Assembly (NCBI GenBank): GCA_019914995.1
Contig: CM034139.1
Coordinates: 625,001 to 689,000, forward strand
Reading direction: 5' to 3'
DNA length: 64,000 nt
Source: Acanthochlamys bracteata
Lineage: Eukaryota; Streptophyta; Magnoliopsida; Pandanales; Velloziaceae
Position numbers and translations under genes: made by a program. Each line of letters opens with the position of its first letter. Positions within the stretch are counted from its first letter, which is position 1. Below, piece by piece: positions 1 to 11,900 of the stretch. The notes under the pieces were generated by a model, which was not told the DNA's origin, did no database searches, and saw nothing but the letters and a program-made list of their open reading frames with translations.

Positions 1-397
1 TGCTAAAACATTGGTTTCCAATTCGTGAATAATTTGCATGTTTGCAATCAATTCCTTCAGGGGATTAGCTAAAGTGCTTACGGAGGAGGTGCAAAAAAAA
101 CTGCAAGGAAAGTTCAAGAAGCATTAAAAAAGATTGAAAACCTGCATTAAGTCCTGCTGGGCACACAGAACGCCCTTTCTCTAGCCTGGAAGCTGATAGC
201 TGGTTAGGATTCTGTTGCAGGACGTGAACTTTGGTTGCGGAGAATTGTGCAAGTTCATTCCGTCTAAGGAGCCCGTCGAAGACATTCTCATCATTCTTCT
301 AAGCGTTGTGATGGTGGAGTGAATGCTTTGGTTTCGCTCGAGGAAGAGCATGCGAGGCTCCTAAGAAGAGCTTGTCATTCCTTACATGACATTTCGG
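1..397 (+). other. Unassigned flank with a coding-like remnant
   Basis: No complete gene is visible. On the plus strand, about 236-420 reads in one frame as a coding-like peptide containing VNALVSLEEEHARLLRRACH, broken by a stop near 267. It follows an acceptor-like TTGCAG at about 215-220. It could be the 3' exon of a gene entering from the left or a decayed fragment. I do not recognise the family. Confidence 0.25.
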
Positions 398-588
398 AGG
401 CGTTTAAAAATACTTATGAAATAAAACTCTTTTAAAATTAAAAATATTTTTATTTTTTTTAAAAATAAATTTTTTTTATTTAAAAAAAAATAAAAGTTAA
501 AAAAATTCATTATATAAATTTTTTTATATTTTTTAAATATTTATAAAAAATATAAAATTAAAAATTATTTTTGAAGAACGCTCCAGGC
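398..588. repeat. AT-rich MITE copy (common family)
   Basis: The ends GGAGGCGTTTAAAAATACTT and GAAGAACGCTCC are roughly inverted around a nearly pure A/T core. It has the same layout as the other 190-250 bp elements spread across the window. Confidence 0.5.
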
Positions 589-1035
589 AGCCCTCACTCT
601 TTCATCTGCCTTTGCCTGTACGAAATGCAAATACTAAAGTGTCTCGGTTATGATATTAGGGAGTTACTGGAGGTGTTTTTTCTTTTCCCCTATTCTTTTT
701 CTTTTATAATATGACATATCATGGTTTTGAAGTCACACCACTTTGTTGACGGTGGGCTGCTTTTACTGGCCAAACTAGATGGCAATTGATCCAAATTCAT
801 TTGCCAATTCAGATTTATATCATCACAAATCTTACTATGCATTATCTTGTCTTCATATCCTAGCTCGTCGACTGAGTTTCGATCAATTAAAGTCAACACG
901 TTTAGTCCAGCTCAACAATTTATTTTGTTATTGACAATGTTGGGTCTTTTTTTATGTCTTGTCCTTTTTTTATTCTTTTTTTTATTCTAAGCCTTCAAAG
1001 CTATACATTGGTTCTCACCTGTTGTTTTTTTGTAA
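589..1035 (+). other. Upstream region of the AAA-ATPase gene
   Basis: About 450 bases without a recognisable gene. It has T-rich tracts from 930 to 1035 directly before the first ATG. A short minus-strand ORF here (690-899) has no coding character. Probably promoter and 5' leader of the gene starting at 1036. Confidence 0.35.
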
Positions 1036-3202
1036 ATGATGACTTGGTCCATAATGGCAAATTTGTTGGTTTCGTTTTGGCTTCTTGCAGTGATCTCTTG
1101 CCATTTCCCCGTCGCTCTTGGTGCCGTTAGCGGCGATTCCCACTGTAAGGTTCTCGACAACATCGGTCAACTCCTTAACCTGTCTTCTTCACAGCTATCG
1201 TCTCAATGCCCGAACCGCCTGGATGACTTGTTCACAGCTATCGCCGGTAACTGGAATTTTATTGATCCTTCCATGTGAGTATTAATTCCCAAATGCCAAA
1301 TTTATACATGTTAGGGTGGTTTTCATTCTATCTATGTCTTCTATATGTGTACGTAGTACGAACTGGAGCAAATCAGGGATGGAGAATTCGACTTCCACTG
1401 TGATTCTCCGGATCGTCGACTTTTATAGACCATGGAACTTGTACATGAAAGTTTCATCCGCGTACACCATCTTTCTGGTCATCGGCAAGCTCTGGCTGGT
1501 TATCTGCAGCCTTGTCCCCAAGAAGTTTCGCGAGGAAGTCAACCGTATTTTTAGGAGCATCTTAGCCAACGTTGACTCCACTTTGATGATCAATGAGCTA
1601 GAAGGCGGCACTCGGAATCCCCTCTTTGACGCTGCGGAGACATACTTCAATTCCCTGATCTGCTCGTCTTCCACTGCCCCGGTCGAGATTCGAGTCTCCA
1701 ATAACACCCGAACTGCTAGCCTTTCGAGGTCCCGGGTCGTTCGCGGTCATTCAGTTACCGACAACTCCTTCGAGTCCGTACGACCTGTTCGCTGGTCCTA
1801 CGACTATGACAGCAGCAACAGCAGCAGCCGCACGTACAAGTTGTTGTTCTCTCTTCATTATCGTGACGACGAGCAGCGGCGTTACGTCAAACACGTCTAT
1901 GACGAAGCCAAACGCATCCACTTGCATACCACGGAAATCGACGACCTTTCTGGCCGCGCTATGTGGTGTACCGAACCTTTCCAACACCCGTCCACTTTCG
2001 AAAACTTAGCTATCGACCCGGACGTTAGGGAAAGCATCAAGGCCGATCTCCGGTGGTTCTCTGCTCGCAAAGACTACTATGCTAGTATCGGCCAAGCGTG
2101 GGCACGTAATTACATCATTTGCGGCCCACCGGGGACCGGAAAGACGAGTCTGGTTGCTGCCATTGCTAACTTTCTTAAGTTCGATGTCTATGACTTAGAG
2201 CTCTCTAGGCTCCGGTCGCACACGCAGCTTCGCAAGCTCCTCATTTCAGTTCCACCCAAGTCAATCCTGGTCGTGAAAGAAGTCGACATAAAGAAATATG
2301 CAACTCCGGAGAAAATAAAAACAGACGAGTCTCTTGATGCCGGTGACTATGAAGGAGACGGGCAGAATGCTGTGTGGTTGTCTAGTGTTCTAAATTTCTT
2401 CAACCAGCTAAGGTCTTCATGTGTTGGCGAACGTCTGATAATATTCACTATGAATAATCCCGACTGCATAAACCCGAGGCTACTTCGGCCGGGAGGATTG
2501 GATTGTCTATTCAAGCTACGCTATGTTATGAATTGTAATCAGGGACCAAAGACACGTCCAAAGAGGTTGCACCAGAAGACAGTAGGAGGGCATGACAATT
2601 GCCCAGGTTGCAAGTGATAGCTTGGTACTAGCAACCCCGGTGCAGAAAGAAGCAACCGGGCACGCCCGGGACACTATGGGCATTCTCTCCAGTGGTTTGC
2701 TTTGGTATCCTTACTCATCTCAAACACTACAGAAGATCTTCTAGTAATCAGTCGTAGAGTTTGAAGGAAGGTTTGATGAAGCTTTAGGAACCGCATGTGA
2801 CACCAAGGATGCATATGGTTTCTAGAAAGTGGCATTATCAATTAGAGTTTAAGAGTTGAATTACCTTCTCTTCTTAGTTACTTTGAAGTATTACAATAAT
2901 GTAAAGACTTGTTTGCCTCAGTATGGCTGCAAAAGTGCATCAGCTGCATGTTATTTTCATCAATAATTTATTGAGTTCTATTATCTCGTCTTTATTCTCT
3001 CTAATATTTCATCTTGTTTAGTCTATTTTCTCGTCTTGTTACTTTATTGTTAACAGGCCACTGCAGGTCTTCAGTTTTCAGCATTCTACCAAGGAACTGT
3101 ATCGGCGTCGGGGAAGATCACAAGCTCATGGAGGAGGTAAAGGAGCTAGTGGATAGGGTCGACGTCACGCCGGCCGACGTACGTAGCAGACATGTTCATT
3201 AG
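1036..3202 (+). CDS. BCS1/AATP1-like AAA-ATPase with eroded catalytic motifs
   Basis: Proposed exons are 1036-1274, 1357-2534 and 3057-3202, joined through a GTGAGT donor, a GTAATC donor and AG acceptors. They give 521 codons without a stop (520 aa). Exon 1 encodes a signal-peptide-like N terminus unusual for the family; an internal start at 1379 or 1445 would give the usual form with an N-terminal anchor followed by LVPKKFREEV and LFDAAETYF. The AAA domain has an intact Walker A (GPPGTGKTS, about 2130-2155). The Walker B acidic pair reads VVKEVD where the family has VVEDLD, and LLRPGR has become LLRPGG, removing the conserved Arg. Exon 3 carries the family C terminus (DHKLMEEVKELVDRVDVTPADV). 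Relatives are membrane-anchored ATPases of mitochondria or ER. This copy may be inactive or a recent pseudogene. The family call is firm; the exon 1 junction is an inference. Confidence 0.72.
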
Positions 3203-3592
3203 CTGTAAGGGAGATGACGCCGATGTTGTCATCAAGAATGTTGAACAAGAGCTTTGTCGTTGCTGTGAGAAGTAAAAGCCCGGCGGCGGCGACGCCTAAA
3301 GACGGTGTAGTTCGAAACAAAGAAAGGTCAAGGCCATTGAAGGATGGCCATAAAGTATAGAAAAGAAAGTTAAGCACCAATGGACCATGGACTAATTTTA
3401 ATTGCATGCACATGTATTGAATTAAAGAAATCTTTGATTAATTCAAAAATATTAATGTAATACTAGCTAACGTTATTGATTGATAGAGAAGCCAACTCTT
3501 TGTAATTTATCCATAATAATTATAATCTACACCATATGCAAATGCTGATGATTACTACTAATATTATGTCAATAAGCATAATAGTATTAATT
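3203..3592 (+). other. 3' flank of the AAA-ATPase gene
   Basis: AT-rich DNA with no ORF of coding character. The first 200 bases (to about 3400) are less AT-rich and may be a 3' UTR or the remains of the C-terminal tail normally present in this family. Confidence 0.3.
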
Positions 3593-5568
3593 AACACTAG
3601 TTACCCAAAAGAAATTCGACTAAAGGACTTTATTAAACGAAATAGAAACTTTCATAATTAAAATACATCAAATCAGACGTGGTAAGAGTAAATATCAGTA
3701 GATAAAGCAAATTACAGATCAAAATAATAATAGTCAGCATTCTGTCAGCAAACATTTATTAGTAAACTAATTATCGATTAAATAAAAATTTCAATCAGTA
3801 ATGAATAGTAATTTACATCGGTAACTACTGGCTACATGATACAGTCGGTATCTACTGATTATTTTTCTATCGGTAATTATTGACGAATTACTATCAATCA
3901 ATAATTACCGACTAATAAATATTTCTTAATAGATAAGCATTTATATGCCTTACTGTTCTTACTGTTTTTTATTAGTTTTTTAATATTAATCATTCCATTT
4001 AAGATATGCATCATCATTCAATATATATTCTTCGAGGTATACACAACAACCACCAAAATATTTATCAAAGTTCATCAACTCAAATAAAAAATCAGCTATT
4101 TTTGTTTAATACTAAAACCATTCTTGGATACAATTCAAATAAAAGATCATTTAAAGGTTTAAAATCCATTACAATTCCGTTCGTAGTTGTATCCTAACAT
4201 CACCTTATACGTTCAGGTTTTTTCTAGGTTTTCTAGCTTCATGTATTATGGCCATTACTTCTTCCGTGCTCTGCGTTTGGACCAGACTGTTTCTGTCAAC
4301 ATATCTATGTTGCCTTGGTACTCACTGGTTAGCTCGAGTGAGAGGTTTTTAAGAAATCATGGGTGGTTCATGATCTCTGAAATTGTTATCCTCTGCAAGA
4401 ATTTGTTAACAGTAGGGTTAGCTGAAGATGATATTTTACATAACTGCATTGAGACCTAGTCGGCTCTCTAGTTAAAAGGAAATTCTAAATAGCCCATAAT
4501 TTGTAGGATATCATGTGAAGTATTGGCTACGAATATCCTTGACAAGAGATGCCTGCACTCTATTGATATATGCACCTGGTCTGGAATAGAGTACTGGACA
4601 CCAAGTATTTTCTGCCAATAAGAAGAGAGTCATCAGTAAGAGTAGCAGAAAGAATCACACAGCACTCATTCAATGCAAACACCGGGGACTACAAGACAAA
4701 CAAAATTTCAACTACTTAATAACACCATCTCACAAGCTCCACCGTACTTCAAAACACTATTAACAACTAACCACTGACTGTTTTAATTAGTTCTTCATTT
4801 TCCATCTATTGATGTCTAACTCCATGGATTGCTGGACATCAGAAACTGAATGCAAAAGAATCAATAATCCATTATTGTAGGGTTTTAGAGAATAAGAGCA
4901 GTTAAGGACGGCGGCGAGAAGACTGAATTTTTGAGCAGGTGGCTTATTGTAGCTACTGAAGAGAATGCAGACACGATGGTACCGGAGATTGAGGGCGTGG
5001 ACGAGTTCAGAGGGCCGGTGATGCACACGAGCGTGTAAAGAAGCAGCGAAGGGTATAGAAGGAAACGGCAGCGAGCCAGGGACGGAAGCACAACGGCAGC
5101 ACGAAGAGAGATTATCGGACGACGACAGCGGAGCGACGGAAGAAATTAGAAAAACTAGGTTTAATTTGTGCAGCGGACAAAAGAAAAAAGGAACGTGCAC
5201 CTGATTTAATTTATAAATTACTTGATAATTTAGGAGTAGGCAAAGTGCCGACAAAAATAAACAAAGTCTGCAAATACCGACTAAATTAGTAACAGTTTGT
5301 AAATTATATATATTTATAATTTTATTCAGTAAATAGTATTACTATTTGCCGACCAATACGTATTTAGGCCGTAAATTTACCAACTTAATTAGGTTTAGTC
5401 GATACTTTAGCTACTGAAAAAATTTTGATCAATAAATTATTAACTAAAAATAAATTTAGTGGAAATATTTACAAACTAAAATAAATTCAGTTAGTAATTT
5501 TTTAAAATATATAAATTTGTTTGATAAATTTACCGACTAAGCAACTATATTGTCTATTTTTGTAGTAT
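3593..5568. mobile_element. Probable non-autonomous CACTA-type transposon relic
   Basis: Both flanks contain many short motifs of the TACCGAC/GTCGGTA type: about 3660-3940 on the left and 5240-5540 on the right. Such subterminal repeats are typical of CACTA (En/Spm) elements. The right end reads CTATTTTTGTAGTAT, one step from the canonical ...TTTTTGTAGTG terminus. The left end (CACTAGTTACCC at about 3594) is a weaker match. The interior holds a less AT-rich block (about 4880-5150) with short open frames on the minus strand that match nothing I know. No transposase is visible. Confidence 0.38.
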
Positions 5569-6014
5569 TTAAATTAATTATTAAAACCGAACTACAAGTT
5601 TAAGTTAAAACTAATAAGTGGTGCATAAATCAACATAATAAAATATCATAGATCCCTGACCAATTCTAATGGAATTTTGGATAGCAGATGGAACTTTTGA
5701 AGCTTAAAATTTCAAGGTTAGGGCTTTTTCTTGAATGGTAATTCAGCAACATGGATGGAAATAATGAAGCAGTGCTCGAACTAACACGGATGATAAGTCC
5801 GTCGTCCAATTACGAGTCAAGAACCGCTTAGCAAACTCGGGCTGAGCCTGTATCAGAGATCAGGGACTTCGCATAACTAATAGAAAATAAAAATATTATT
5901 TTTCAAGAACTTCAAAGACATCTCAAAAAAAGAACTCGCAACAAAAAATAAAAGACAAGAGGGCAACAGAGAATGGCAACCAAACTAAGGTGATTTTTTA
6001 GCATCATAAATGGG
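5569..6014. other. Intergenic stretch, nothing recognised
   Basis: About 450 bases with moderate AT content. No ORF of coding character and no clear repeat structure was seen. Confidence 0.3.
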
Positions 6015-6225
6015 AACTTTTCTTGCAGTTGCAACCACCTATATACGACCCGATATATAGGACCCGATCTGAAAGTAATCCCGAATCGATTCATTTAATT
6101 AGGATTAGAGTTGAAATTTTTTACCTGTATAAATATATGATTTGGATTAAGATTAAATGAATTTGATTCGATTATTAAATAGGTCAATTCGAATTTAACC
6201 CACTAATTCGAATTACCATCTCTTA
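6015..6225 (+). repeat. Repeat ending in ATTACCATCTC, copy 1
   Basis: The segment ATTAAGATTAAATGAATTTG ... CCACTAATTCGAATTACCATCTC recurs in diverged form at about 6640-6845 in the same orientation. A related end in reverse orientation occurs at about 44318. It is probably the terminus of a small non-autonomous transposon. Confidence 0.4.
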
Positions 6226-6639
6226 AAGGAAATAATTTTTCTAGTTTTTTCTTACCGTTTAATAAAATTTTGGCAACAAAAAAAATCGATAATAGTAATA
6301 TATAAATTATTAATTTATATATTTATAATTATTTATTTATTTTTATGCTTTAGTAAAATAGTGTAAAATAAGAATTATAATATTATCTAAAGTATTACTA
6401 TATAGGTATTTCTTTAATAACGAATTTAGATTTTGTAAAAAGTATTACTATGCATTTATAATAGAAAATTTTCAACTATCACCACATATTTATAAAAAAA
6501 TAAAAATAAAATAATTTTTGAAACATTGTAAGGACGGATAAAAATACTAAAAAATATACATTTTGACGAGCATTCACCATATATCTCTTTATTAAAAATA
6601 TCGTATATAATTATTCCAATCGATTTTATAATTTCACTC
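6226..6639. other. AT-rich spacer between repeat copies
   Basis: Over 400 bases of very AT-rich sequence lying between two copies of the same repeat. No gene seen. It may be an insertion that split an older element, or unrelated spacer. Confidence 0.3.
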
Positions 6640-6845
6640 AAACTTTACTATATAGAATTAAAAATTAAAAATTTTAATTATTAAATAGATCGACTCAAAT
6701 TTGATCCGGTTATTAAATAAGTTGGATTGAAGTTAACTATTTTGATCCGTATAAATTCATAATTTGAATTAAGATTAAACAAATTTAAATTTAATTATTA
6801 AATAAGTTGACTTACAATCGACTCACTAATCTAAATAACCATTCC
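6640..6845 (+). repeat. Repeat ending in TAACCATTCC, copy 2
   Basis: Diverged direct copy of 6015-6225. It shares ATTAAGATTAAA, a TTATTAAATAAGTTGAC block and the ending CTCACTAATCTAAATAACCAT. Confidence 0.4.
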
Positions 6846-6901
6846 TATAACCAACCCACTCCCTTACACTTCACCAGTTTACTAAAATAAGGTTACCGTA
6901 C

Positions 6902-7105
6902 GCGTGTTTCGGAGTGCTTATAACTACCTTTTATTTTAAAAAAATATCATTCTTCAATAAATTTTTTATAATATTTTAAATTTATATTTAAATTTTTAAA
7001 AATATAAATAAATTGTACATCGTATAATATTTATTGTATATTTTTCTAAATTTTCAAAATAAGCTAAATTTTTAAAAAGTTATTTATTTTAAGCTCTCCT
7101 CCTCT
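6902..7105. repeat. AT-rich MITE copy
   Basis: The left end GTGTTTCGGAGTGCTTATAA and the right end TTATTTTAAGCTCTCC are roughly inverted around an A/T core. Common family of this window. Confidence 0.45.
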
Positions 7106-7224
7106 GCCTCTGTATGGGATGTTATTTTTTGTTAAAGTGAGTTAATAACAAATAAGTCGCTAAAAAGTGAATTATTATAAAAAATGTTATTAGAAACGAG
7201 AATGGCGTAGGGATTACTATAAAT

Positions 7225-7385
7225 AAGCACTCCCCACTCCTCACCCTTCACCAGCTTACTTTTAAGATAAAAATTTTTATAATTTTTAAGATAAAAATTA
7301 AGCTTATTTTTTGAAAAGCTTCAAAATAAATTCTGTTATAAAAAAATAATTTATTTTAAGCACTCTAAAAACTGTCCACTAGACG
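7225..7385. repeat. AT-rich MITE-like fragment
   Basis: Begins with AAATAAGCACTCC and ends with AATTTATTTTAAGCACTC. Probably a shortened or nested copy of the common AT-rich family. Confidence 0.35.
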
Positions 7386-7623
7386 GGCGTGTTCTTTTTT
7401 TGTTAAAATGAATTACTAAAACATAAGTTATTAAAAAAGAAATTAATATAAATAATGTTATTAGAAACGAGTCTAAATGTTTATGTTCTTTCGTAAAAAC
7501 AAGTGAACTGTAATTGACTTTTTATTTTAGCACAGCTTGTGATACTAATTTTCGTTCCAAAAACTTTTTAAATATTTTTTTATAAATCTTTTATAGTATC
7601 CAAAATTTTTTCAATAAACTTGG

Positions 7624-7872
7624 ATGTTTTGAAGTGCTTGTGATAGTATTTTTCACCTAAAAAAACTTTTCATATTTTTTAATAAATATTCTACGGAATT
7701 TAAAAAAAATTAAAAAATTAAAATTACATATAAATTGTATGTGTATAATCTTTTTGTGTATATTTTTTATTTTTTTAGTTAAAAAGATCGAGCTCATTTT
7801 TTAAAAAAAATTTAAAATAAGCTATACTTTAAAAAAGTTTTTTTAATTCTAAGCACTTCCAAAACGTCTTCT
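7624..7872. repeat. AT-rich MITE copy
   Basis: The left end ATGTTTTGAAGTGCTTGTGA pairs with the right end TCTAAGCACTTCCAAAACGT. The core is almost entirely A/T. This is one of the clearer inverted-end copies. Confidence 0.55.
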
Positions 7873-8322
7873 ATATGGGCGAGCTCTTTATGGTTAAAAT
7901 GAGTTACTAAGAAATAAGTTAATAAATACTATAAATAATATTATTAGATACAAGTTTAATTTTTATTTTCTTTTGTATGAAGTGAACTGTAAGTATTTTT
8001 TTATTTTTGGGTATAGCTGAAAGTGATTTTTTAAGAAAGAAAATTAGTTTTAAAGGATGAAAAAAATAAACTCTGGTTGATATGAATATTTTGAGTGTTC
8101 CCAAACTTTTCAACTAAAAAAAAATTATATACAATAAGAACTTTTTTAAAATTCAAAAATATAGTTAAATTATGCCTCATAATTGTATATTTAATTTTTT
8201 TAAAGAAAATTATGAAAAGGTTTTTTGAAAATTTTTTTTAAAGGCTTTATTTGTTCGGCATTTTGTCTAAGTAAATCCGGATCGAATGATGAAAAACAAA
8301 ACAAGCCCTCTCACTAAGAACA
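7873..8322. other. AT-rich intergenic stretch
   Basis: Contains pieces resembling the common MITE core and a solitary end (about 8090-8110), but no complete element and no gene. Confidence 0.3.
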
Positions 8323-8505
8323 GTTTTGGATGTGCTTATATATATTATTTTAAATAGAAAATATTTTTATCTATTTTAAAAACTAAATTTTATTTTTTGT
8401 ACCAAAAATAAAAATGTTTCTATTTCCAACCTATTTTTCAAAATTTTTTTTTTTCTACTTACGCAAAATTCAGTTACCGTTATCTAAAACACGCCCTAAC
8501 TAGAA
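8323..8505. repeat. Small inverted-end element
   Basis: The left end GTTTTGGATGTGCTTATATA and the right end ATCTAAAACACGCCCTAA are loosely inverted around an A/T core. It may be a second MITE subfamily. Confidence 0.35.
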
Positions 8506-8918
8506 AAGGAGGTGACTCTTGTACTCCGTTAAGGCTACATGGTGGAAATGGAATTACTGATGCAGCATCTGACGGTGAATGTATATCTGATGATTTATAC
8601 CAACGAAGTTATTATTTATTCATTAATCAACAGTGTTTTTTTAACTATAAGTAGTTGGGCCGTACAGTATAGAGATTTTTTTTTTTCTCCAAAAGTCGGG
8701 GATCTCCCCGGTAAGAAGATTTCAAACATTTTCAATTCATCTATGAACATAAAAACCCATCCCCAGTAACTACGATATATACGAGCACTCCTAACAGTCC
8801 GTAGGTAATCTCCGCAGAAACACTGTTACATCGAAAATATGAACAGCCAGCCAAGAGCAATACACAGAATGATTCCAATTCTAAGTTCGATATTTAGGTC
8901 TTCGAAAGATAACCTTAA
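8506..8918 (-). other. 3' flank of the minus-strand LRK10L gene
   Basis: About 410 bases with no coding frame. It lies directly downstream of the receptor kinase stop codon and is probably partly its 3' UTR. Confidence 0.3.
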
Positions 8919-11900
8919 TTAGCCACTGTTGTTAGGCGTCGTTCGGCTGCTCTCCCACCAGTCCTGAACAGAAGTAGGCGAATGTGGATGCTGCACTTTC
9001 TTGTCTTTAGTCGACTCTGCATCACAAACATGGGTTTGGGTTTCAGTTTGTATACCTTTCTTCGAACTGAAAGCTCCATCTTCGATCTCTCTCAAAACTT
9101 GAATCACTTCTTTTATTGGTGGCCTCATTTCACCGTCGTGCTGCAAACACCTGAATGCAAGCTCTGCCACCCTTGTGATCATCTTCTTAACTTCTGCATC
9201 TGACTCGAAGTTAAGTCCAGGATCAACAAGTGCCTCTAGCTCACCAATCTGAATTTTATTGATCGCCATCATCGCCAAATTGATCTCATTTCTCTTTCTA
9301 GTAATATCCACAGCTGGTTTCGAAGATATAAGCTCTACAAGCACAACCCCGAAGCTGTAGACATCGCTCTTGTCAGTCAACTGGTACGTCTGGTGGTACT
9401 CAGGATCTACATACCCTGGTGTTCCTTGAGGTGCCGTAGAGACATGTGTAGCATCAGTAGGAAAGAGTCTTGATAGCCCGAAATCTGCAACTTTTACATG
9501 GAAGTTGCCATCCAGCAGTATGTTGGTGGACTTGACATCACGGTGTATGATCGGTGGGTCCACAGCGTGGAGATAACTAAGGGCATCAGCTGTCTCAATG
9601 GCGATGCTTAGCCGAATCGGCCATGTTAGTAATCCTTCAGTTGCCCGAGGACCGTGGAGATGATCTGCAATGGTGCCATTCGGTATGTACTCGTACACCA
9701 GAAGAAGTTCTCGGCTCTGGTAAGGCGTGCAACCGTAAAAACTTACTAAGTTGGGGTGCCGCAAGCGGGAAAGGATTTCAACCTCATTGACAAACTGCTC
9801 CACGCGCTTGCAGTTGTTCTCATACAAGCGCTTCACTGCAACAATGCGGCCATCTCGAAGCTTGCCTGCATATGTTGAATCAAATCTTTCAGTATGTAAA
9901 AGGTAAGAGACCATAAGCTGCGGAAATTAAGACTCTGTTCAAGCAAAGAGACCTTTGTAAACGGTGCCAAACCCGCCATCACCGAGTTCTTTAGAGGCAT
10001 CAAAGGAGTTTGTAGCCTCTTGGAGCTCCTCGTAAGAGAACTGGTGAGTCTGAAACTTCTTTGTTCCGAGTTCTGGATCCTTAGAAGGTGTTTCAGAAGA
10101 CGATGAATGGAAAAAAGATGAAGATGCACGGATGTACTTTCGCTTCTTGTATCTGAAACATACTACGCAAACTACTAGTGCTAGTAACAAAACACCAGCT
10201 CCAGAAGAAAAGCCTATTCATTTCGACAAAGACCATTTCAATATACAAACTACGGAAAGAATACCATGAAGTGTACCACAATGAGAGAACGAGTAGCTTA
10301 CCTACAAGGATTATTTTGTTCTTGTTTTGGTGATTACCTGCAGAAAACGAGGTCTGTTATGATCATTTGAATTGTTAGGATAAAATCGTTAACATAGACA
10401 ACAAATAAGAAAAGTTATAGAAAACATTTGACATTCTGTTGAGAATTTCTTATAATCGAAACACAATTAAAGACAAATTAAGTTTTCAGCCAAAGCATTT
10501 GGCGATCATTCAAAAAATAACTTTTCAATTTTTTATTTTATATATTTTAATATACTTTTTATAAATATTAAAGAATTTATTTAAGATTTTAAAAGTATAT
10601 TAAAATTTTATATAGTGTGATCTTTTTCTTTGTATATTTTTTTATTCTTTTAGAAATAAAAATATAAATTTATTTCTCAAAAAAAATAAAAATATTTAAA
10701 AAAAACTTATTATAAAAGCACTTTCAAACGCTCTCAAAAAATGATCTTTCGTTATGTTCATTGAGGATCACATCATTTGGACAACAAAAGCTTCTTCAAC
10801 TTCGCTAGCAAACAATAATAAATTGAAGAGAAGGGATTGGAATTCACATAAAGAAAGTGTAGTGTCTTCACTCTTTTATTACTCATAGAGCGTTTGAAAA
10901 TATTTATAAAAAATATTTTTTATAATAGAAAATATTTTTATTATATTTTAAAATATAAGTTTTATTTTTTAAATTAAAAATAATAAACATAAATAATAGC
11001 AAAATATAAAATCTTTCAATATTTTTTAAAATTTTAAAATAATTTTATAAAATATTATAAAAAATATTAATAATATAAAACTTAATAAATTAGTAAATAT
11101 TTTTGGGAAGGCCAAACAGGTCCAGTCTACTTGTGCAATATTATATATATTATGCACATCGGAGTCTAGAAACTATGCAAAGGTTCAGCTGGAATTCCCT
11201 ATTTGACCCGATTTTTACATATGCAAATTTGAGTCTGTTGACTAAAATTTAAGAATGCACGAGAGATATTTCTGCCTACTACTTTTTTTTGATCTAAAAT
11301 AAACGTCACTAGTAATACTTTTAGAAGCCAAAGAACCAAAGGAGTGACTAGTCAATCGTGAAAATTAACCAATCACTTTCTTAAGATGTTTAGGAATATA
11401 AGGTGGAAGTTCTACTAATCCGTATGGAGTCGTTCTATTAGAGACTCTTATCTTTGACTCGTTCTATCGCTTTAAAATAAATTTAACATAAATTCATGTT
11501 CACATAAAGATAAAAATAAAAAGAATTGCGACTTACCATTACTGTTGCAGTTCGTCCGCTGAGAGCCATCGCTGCAGTGGCAAGTGAAGGAATAGCTTCC
11601 GTTGCCGGTAACATTGTACCCGCAAAACCCACCGTTTTTCTCGCATATAGAGCATCCGTCAGCTGTCATCGGCGTCCATCCAAGCTCAAACCCTTTCTTC
11701 AGGGCCGAGGCGAAATTTTCGGCCAAGGCTGTCATACTATCGGCTAGTTCGGAGCTCAGTACTGCGGCCGTCACCTTCTCATCGCACTTCAAATAGTTTA
11801 TCTCCGGAGGAATATCTTCATTTAGGAAAACGTAGGAGAAGATTTCTGTGGTAGGGCTTCTAGCAGACAAGCAAGTTATGGGGAGTATGCTTAATATCGG

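Noticed and set aside
4787-5254. 155-codon minus-strand frame inside the CACTA-like relic
   Set aside because: No recognisable domain, an overlapping frame of similar quality on the same strand, and a position inside a probable transposon. Not enough to call a gene.
6905-7870. Regularly spaced AT-rich repeats that could suggest a CRISPR-like or satellite array
   Set aside because: Unit lengths and spacing vary, ends are inverted, and the same elements are scattered through the whole plant window. They are MITE-like transposons.
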